In this document: positions 51,401-60,400 of the stretch, in pieces | Numbering within the stretch: the first letter of the stretch is position 1 | Layout: every line of letters begins with the position of its first letter | Source of the DNA: Limnoperna fortunei | Taxonomy: Eukaryota; Mollusca; Bivalvia; Mytilida; Modiolidae | Direction of reading: 5' to 3' | Assembly: GCA_944474755.1 (NCBI GenBank) | Contig: OX104113.1 | Location: forward strand, 24,742,432 to 24,806,431 | DNA length: 64,000 nt | The notes under the pieces: model-generated | The model's database searches: none | What the model was told of the DNA's origin: nothing | The model's input: the letters and a program-made list of their open reading frames with translations, nothing else | Program-made: the position numbers and the translations under genes

Positions 51401-54400
51401 TGAGTAAATATGAATGCTAGAAGCAAATTATAACAATGTCATAAACAAAGATTGTTTATATTTTCAGTGCACATATTTTGTTACAAAGCTTATCATATTG
51501 TGTAGAAGTAGATGAACACTTCACCTTACATAATTACCATGGTAAGGAGGAAGCTGTGATTCAGGTCAAACTGTTACCATGTGATACAAAAGGTCAACTC
51601 CTTAGTGACGATGAGATTGTGGAACCACACGAATTGATAGGAAAACCTTTTAATATGATCCTAATGTTACCTCAGTGTATGGGTATAAGATGGACCATGG
51701 AAAATAGTAGCAGAGGAATTTTCTGCAAGTAAGTCTGGAAATAAAAACCAAGATTTTTATACTGCATGAGCAAATCTCATTGTTTATATGTCCTATGTAT
51801 GCTAGATCAGTAGATATTAAAGCTTGCAGTAATCTTACTCGGTAATTCTTTGGGCCCGTGTGGCTTAGTGATTAAAGGTATTACTATTACTTAGGATTTA
51901 CTATCGATCACCAGTCTGTCAACACTAACTTTGTGGTTTTGAGCTTTACTGCTGTAGGATTATATGAACCATATTTGACTGGCATTGCCAGTTTTCCTGC
52001 TGAAGGTTAGGGCTTTTTACCAGGTACTTTGGCTTCCTTCCTTCCCAAATACACATTACATCCATTATGTGTAGATACAACTACACTGGGACAGTTATGA
52101 TGCGGAAAGGATACAACTGTTGAGACGTGATAAAGACAGTTATGATGCGGAATGGATACAACTGTCGAGACATGATAAACTTAGTTGTACTATGTAATAG
52201 CTTATTGTAAATTAAGAATTAAAAATACGCTTGAACAAAACTGAATGTTTAAAAATAAAAAATGTCAATACTTAACGAAGCATGTTTGCATAAAATATAG
52301 TTTCTAATGTCAAATGTATTATGATGTCACATTTAACTCTTAGAATTAGCATTGATTATACCATTCACTATGATGTCAAGAAATTCTATTGAAATTACCC
52401 TTGGTACCACCTACAAAGATGATACAAGGTTTGATATCAGCTAGGTGGTATCAATAACTATTTTTCAGATTTTGACCAGATACATACTGAATTTTAGATA
52501 AAAATGAAATTTCCATAACAATTCTTTTTTTTAGAACAAAATTCTACAATCATCAGCAGACAATATGTTCACAAACAGTATGGGGTAAAAGTTACGCTGA
52601 CTTAAAACTCAGACAACAGATCACAGAAAAGAAGGTCACTGAAGATTTCTTAAGATATCTTCAGTCGCAGTCCATGGTGTTAGAACTCTGGGGTACCCAA
52701 GGTATGTACTTTTTAATTTGCACAGAAAAGATGTCTTTATGAAACAGATGGACTATGATGGAGGGGTGATTTGTAACAAAGCATTATCATGTTACATGAT
52801 GTGGTCCTTGGTAAGGGGATGAACAGGGACACCATATATTGTAGACTGCAAGTGCTTGGACACTCTAGCACTAATTGGCTTTTTCTCCAGAGTTTTAATG
52901 GGTAATTTATCTGTTCAAAGCACAGTATGTTTACATAACTCCAGAACATTACCTACCTTAAATGCACATTTTACTATCACAAATTTCAATGTATTTTATT
53001 TAAATACATTTAAATAAATAAACTTTGTTTAAATGATTAAATATTATACTTAGTTGATGAAGATAAAGAAACTCACAAGTCAGTACATGAGAATGGTCAC
53101 AGTAATGACGTATCAGACGTAAGTACATTTCTGCCATTTGGAACTTTTTTCTCAATAACAGATATTTCACTTGATTTGTGGCATTGATTTTTATCCTTCA
53201 CTGCACCCTATGTATAACAAATGTGATGGTACTGCAATATATAACAATTAGGTCAAAAGGCAATATGGTGCAGGTTTTCCAGTATTGTAAAGTATATTTT
53301 TATACACCTTCAACAGAGTCAGGGGTATATAGCAGTCCTCGTGTCGATTCGTTCGTTCCTTCATTTGTTCGTTCTTTCGTCCATCCAAATTTGGTATCCT
53401 GACTATAATTAAAAAACTTACAGCTGATTTGAATGAAACTTTAAGATATTGTTACCTGTCCGGTTTGTAAGAAACCTATCAATTTTGGAGAAATCCGCCT
53501 AATTTCAAGGTCACAGAAAATTTTATAAAAAAGATGTTTCCAGACAATAACTCAAAAAGTTTGTATTTGTTTTCTATGAGACTTTGGGATATAGCTTTAT
53601 ATCAGGTGGATCAGAAGTTCTATCTATTTTGGGGGAAATACATCACATTTCAAGGTCACAGTGGCCAAAAAATGTCCAAAATTTTTAGCAAAAAAACTGC
53701 TTCCTAACAATAACTCAGAAAGTTTTTATTTGAATTTAATGAAACTTTGGGATATAGTTTCATATAAGATGGATGAGAAGCCTTTTGAGTTTTGGGGAAA
53801 TACATCAAATTTCAAGGTCACAGTTGCCAAAACACATTACAAATGTTTAAAAAAAAGATGTTTCTGGACAATAACTCAAAAATTTTGGATTTCAATTTAA
53901 CTTTATGTCAAAGTCCACCAAAAACGGTAGAAATTTTTACCATAAAATGTTCTGCAAAATTTAAGCGGGGGTATCAGTGATTGCTAGATCAACTTTTTTT
54001 AGTTATATAATGTATTGATTGTTAGTTATTAATAGGTTATATGGAATATACAAAAGCTTAAGTAAATTTCTATTTTATATAGATTTGTTAAAGGAATATA
54101 GCTGTAGAAATCATAAACCAGTACAGTTTTGTTTGTTTATTGGTCAAAACATTTTTTTTCTTTTTAATTAGTTGCAAGTTGGTCAGGTAAATTTAAATTT
54201 GTAGTTCATTGCTTTTTTAAGCTTTTATACAAAATTCCTCATATGGGTTATGCAAAGATGTTTTTACATTTTGGCTTCATTCTTTGTTAATATTTAAAAT
54301 GTGGCGAGAAATTGTATATGAGGAATATTGTTTAGTTTTTAGTCTGACTAACATTCCTGTTGTTTTTACTAATATCAGTTATCTCCTCTTTAGGATGGTG

Positions 54401-57400
54401 ATACGTTGTCACAGTTGAAAAAGAGGGTATGTGAGGTTACACAATTTTATAAATCACCTAATTTGTTTTGAGTTTGACTGTTACTAAAGTGATGGTATAA
54501 ATTAATAAGTATCATTTAATTTATCTGCATTTAGAAGAACATTTGATAAACTATAATAAATTGGCACAAATTATACGACTTAATTAACAGAATATCTACA
54601 AATATACATATGTCTTAAGAAAAGTATTGTTATTTTATGGAACGTCCGACCAAGGGCATTAAGTTGTCGGTGTAGGACGTAAAAAACTCCCCAAGTCATT
54701 GTTATTTTATAAAAAATGTGAATGAACAGAGCAGACTACAGCTCTTGACTAGAAGTTAATTTGTAGTTTATACATGGGCATAAAATGTGAAATACAGAGC
54801 AGACTACAGCTCTGGACTACGAGTTAATTGGTAGTTTATACATGGGCATAAAATGTAAAATACATCCATTTACATGTAAAAAAATCTCTTACTATATTCT
54901 GATGAAAATATAGTATTGTAGTTCTTTATTTAACAAATAATGTAAAGATTAGTGTATTCACCACACATATATTTGTGTTTATATACATACTGTCACAGAT
55001 AATACTTCTTTTTATGTGGCTCAGTCTCTACATATTTGTATGCTATTGGTTATTAGTCCAGTCTGTTATTATATTTTGGTCTCTTCTAATTTCTGTAACA
55101 ATATGAAATATTATGAATATTGACCATATTATCTACTGTACATTTTAAACTCTGTGCGATTGGGGGTTTTAACTAGGTACTCTAGCTCCCCCCCCCCCCC
55201 CAAAAAAAAAATATCCCAAAAAAACTGGATGCTGATATAGCTGAAATATTTGCTAAAAGCTGCATTAAAAAATAATCTTAATTTTAGCTAAAAGTAATTT
55301 GATTGAAATTTCATGAGTTTTCAAATGACATTACATTGATTGAAAGAAAAACCTTACTGTAAATATAGTAATTTTATAATCATGTCTTCTCTGTAAATGG
55401 AAACGATCAGTATCATGAAGGTTTCTCTTAAAATTTACTAGTAACAACAAAAAATAAGATGTTTATTTGTATATAAAATAATCTCTATCTATTTAAGGAG
55501 GAAGAAATTGAAGGTTTACATATGGAATGTGATTCTCTGAAGAAAGAAAATTTTAAATTACGAAAAAATCTGGATGAGCAGAAGCAAGCAACAGCTCTTG
55601 CTAATGCACGAAGAGGTGAGTTTGTCACTTCTATAGATATACTCAATTGAATAGAAATAAAACCAGTGACTAGAGTGAATATACAGTATATAATTCAATA
55701 GCAAACAATATCAACCTAATACTTACATATATAATAAATAATCAGAAAACAATATCAACCTAATACTTACATATATAGTAAATAATCAGAAAACAATATC
55801 AGCCTAATACTTACTTATATAGTAAATAATCAGAAAACAATATCAACCTAATACTTACATAAATAGTAAATAATCAGAAAACAATACCAACCTAATACTT
55901 ACTTATATAGTAAATAATCAGAAAACAATACCACCCTAATACTTACTTATATAGTAAATAATCAGAAAACAATATCAACCTATTACTTACATATATAGTA
56001 AATAATCAGAAAACAATATCAACCTAATGCTTATATAGTAAATAATCAGAAAACAATATCAACCTATTACTTACATATATAGTAAATAATCAGAAAACAA
56101 TAACAACCTAATACTTACATATATAGTAAATAATCAGAAAACAATAACAACATAATACTTACATATATAGTAAATAATCAGAAAACCATATCAACCTAAC
56201 ACTTACATATCAGGGCTCGCGTTGGAGGGCGACTCGGGCGAAGAAATCGCCTTATCGTGGTCCCACTTCGCCGTCGATCATCTTCAAAAGCGAAGTGAAG
56301 TCGCCCTTTCATTTTGTAGAATCGCCTAATGTCGCCTTTCAAATTTTATTCCCATTTTGGTAAGAAATCTTCATATTTTTGATACCGCGTCATGTTTATT
56401 ATGTTTACGCGCCAAAGTTGAACTGGTACCCTTTTAACTTTTATTTGGTATTTAAAGCGTAGGTTTACAATATAACCGAAAACCAGTTCAGAGCACAAGA
56501 ATTTGTGAAAATTTCCGGAGCGGATATGAATTTGGTGCCGGAGATTGCAAATATACTACGCTGATAGTGGTGAAATGAGTTTTGCAATGATAGACACGTA
56601 GTAAAAATAGTATTTTGGCAGTTACTTGAAACAAATTTAAGTTAAATATGTTTAAATACTTTTTAATAGTGAATTTTACAATTTTAAATAATATATTATG
56701 TGTCACAATGATGTAATTTTTTTCTTCTAGTTCTAATAGTACTTCATTATAAATCAATCAAATTGTGTATCAATGACAAAGAAACATTTAATTTAATGAA
56801 CAGTTTTGTGACAGTTGATTCTATTTTTATTGTTATGTTTAATACATGTATTTTTGAAAATGTGTGAAATAAGTATACTGAATAGTTAATCAAATCTTAC
56901 TTTATCCTCAATAAATTAAACTGCTAAAAAAACATAATAAAAATGCAAATGCCAACACTAATTTAAAAAAAAAAAAAACAAGTAAACAGGACGCTTTCGC
57001 GACATATACTGCAACTTCTCCCTGTTTTCCACCCACTTCTCCCTGTTCTATCCTCACTTCTCCCTGTCAGCCACCCAAAAGAGAAGTGACTTGTCCCTAT
57101 AATTTTGACCCAGCGTGAGCCCTGCATATATAGTAAATCAGCAAACAATATCAACCTAATTCTTACATATATAGTAAATAATCAGAAAACAATATCAACC
57201 TATTACTTACATATATAGTAAATAATCAGAAAACAATATCAACCTAATACTTACATATATAGTAAATAATCGGAAAACAATATCAACCTTATACTTACAT
57301 ATATAGTAAATAATCAGAAAACAATATCAACCTAATACTTACATATATAGTAAATAATCAGAAAACAATATCAACCTAATACTTACATATATAGTAAATA

Positions 57401-60400
57401 ATCAGAAAACAATAGCAACCTAATACTTACATATATAGTAAATAATCAGCAAACAATATCAACCTAATACTTACATATATAGTAAATAATCAGAAAACAA
57501 TATCAACCTAATACTTACATATATATGAAAAATAATATCAGTTTGTGTTTTGATCATAACTGCAGTTTTTATTGAACTTTAAAATAGAGAGAACATATCA
57601 GAGTACATTTTAGTCATTTAACATAAAGTACATCCCGACTAATCATATTGTGTAGTATAGTATAGAGTAGAATATGTTTTTTAGCCAATCATGGGCCCAT
57701 TAAGGACAAAATGACAATACACAGCAGCAGTATGATTTAAACAAGGAGGCACATACATATATTGCAAGACCAAGGAAGAAAAACATTAATTATGAGAATG
57801 TCATCCAGATAACTTGTTATATGTATAGGCTTGCCAAAGGGTCCAACATTTTTACATTTTAATTCAATACTTACAACCGTGTACCTCTGTATTTCTACAT
57901 TACAACTTTGCATTCCTATAATTGATGATTAACAATTTCTGTTCTATTGAAGGATTTACGTAATACAAATGTGTATCAACAAATTATCACAATTCTGTAT
58001 TATAGTGAGGATTTCATGTAGCAGAAAAAAACCCAAAATGTTGTCTTCAAAACTTACATATACAAATCACAGATTACAAAGTTACACAGTTACATTTACC
58101 AAACTTCAAATACAAATAATCGATTAATAAGTTCTAATTTATGAACTGCAATGTCAAAATTTACTGAAGCAAAAATGCATGTCAGGTAACACACAGTTGC
58201 AAGTATTGAATTGATATTAGTGTTTATGTGTTTTACAAATGATTGTAAATTGTTAAATTGTAAATCGTTCCTTTACACCAGATATGTCAGATACAAATGG
58301 TGAGTTGTGTTCAGTTATTATTATGAGGTCTTATTGGGGGTGGGGATATTTACATTTTTTATCTGTATTGTTTGTGTAGGCTGGATTGAAATTAGAATGA
58401 CCGACCCCAATATGACCTCCTATATTGTACGAGCATTGATGTGTTGGTTATCCAGTACAATAATGATATTTGGGTTTCTATGACATATAAATGTATATAT
58501 ATATATATCAGTATATGTATCCTGGAATTATTACATGGTGAACAATAAAGGTTTAAGTTTTTTTATAGATTTTTTTAAGTTATTTGTCAGGTATAGAAAT
58601 AATTCTCTGGCATCCAATGTATCAAATGAGTGAACAGTTTTAGACAAATTAATTAGGTTTATTTTGGTGTCCTCTTTACTGTGGGTGTTCTAAGGCATAT
58701 AGTTTTCTGGATGTATTCTATAAATGATCTGTTATTATAGGTTTATTGCATCAATACTTGTGACCTGTTTCAATATTATATTGCACAAGCTTATGAGTGC
58801 AATATATATTCTGCAACAATAGTCATTTTCATGTACCGGTATTGACATCATAATTTGTGCTGCATGAGACAACTGCACACTTTAATGTTCTACAGGAAAT
58901 TATACTGCTATATAATATATACAAATGTATATGTATGTTATGAAGGAGTTTGTGAGCATGTTTACTGTACCTGTAATGTAACCTTACTATATTTCTAGGT
59001 TCATGTTTCACAATTTTCACATATTCTTCCATATATTCACATTGCATGTTTTACATCAAAATTTCAGGTTTTTATGTTGTAATCACTCTCCACTATCACT
59101 TTTAATTCTTACAATATTTTTCAAGAATATTTACACTTAACTCTTTAGGTTATATTATCTGCATATAAAATGGAGTCATATTTTGGATTAATAAATATTT
59201 TACAATACTTTAGTAATTCAATTATGAGTTAAGATAGGATGCTTATCACAAATCCGAGTTTCTCTTTTTACATTGTAAACTGTTTTAATAAAGTGAACCT
59301 GATATATTTCTGATCTTACTCCTAACAGACCAAAGATTTATGTATCCTGTCGTGGAAGAATATTTTTTTTTTATCTTTAGCTGCATTTTTCCAAATAAAT
59401 TTCCTTTGCTAATGAAATAAATCCTGGAGTTAAATCTGATACTAGTTATTACATATTCACAATGTATGGACCTGTTGCCACTTTATTTTCATGGTATAGG
59501 AACAATTTCAATTCATTTCTATTGAGTGACCTTAATACAGTTGTTTTACTTAATAGGAAGTTATCCAAACATTACAAAACCTGCAGAAAAAGTTGGCTTG
59601 GATGTTGATCTTGCAAAGTCACTGAAGATTTTCTTTAAAGATGTCAGAATGGTTCAACAGAGTATTCATCAGATGACACAAAATGGTCAGTTTAAATAGA
59701 TAATTATTTTGCATTGAAGAATAAATTATTACAGTGTTGATAAATTGTAAATTAATGCACAAATATTAATTATAGTCTGCAGATCTCCCCCTACTCTGTT
59801 CTGTCTTTTAAAACTTTATTGTATTAATATGTTAAATGTGTATCTGTCAGAATGAACTAAATATGTACAGTGTAGAATTAAATGTATGTATATGTGATAG
59901 ATAAATAATTTAATAGAATTTGATGCCAGCTTTTTGCAATGAATAGATTACTTCCCTTTATGAAGAGTTACTTCCCATTTAATAACTTTTATGGTTATAA
60001 TAGAATTCTGTTGTTTTTCTTTCAAATTCAAATTACAGCTGCCAAAATGATTTGTAAAATATACATTCTTACAGTCTGTTTATTTTCAATAATGTACTAC
60101 AGTGATTTAATCTTAAAATAGCCTTTACAGCACAAATATATGTGTAATATTAGTGTGTTGGTGAAAAATATAGCTTGAATTTGTATGAGGCTACGGGATT
60201 GAGAACATTCAAGGCTGTGCCAGGCATATCCTCTGACCCACATCAAATACAAAATATAAAAGCTATTTTTTTTTACAACACACTTATGTTTTTTTTGTTC
60301 TGCAAGAAAAAAGGCTTTAAATGTTTTTAAATAATAAAATTGTATTTATTTAATTATTTGAACCCCCAAAAGGTGTAGAAATTTTGTCCCGTTGTTACCA

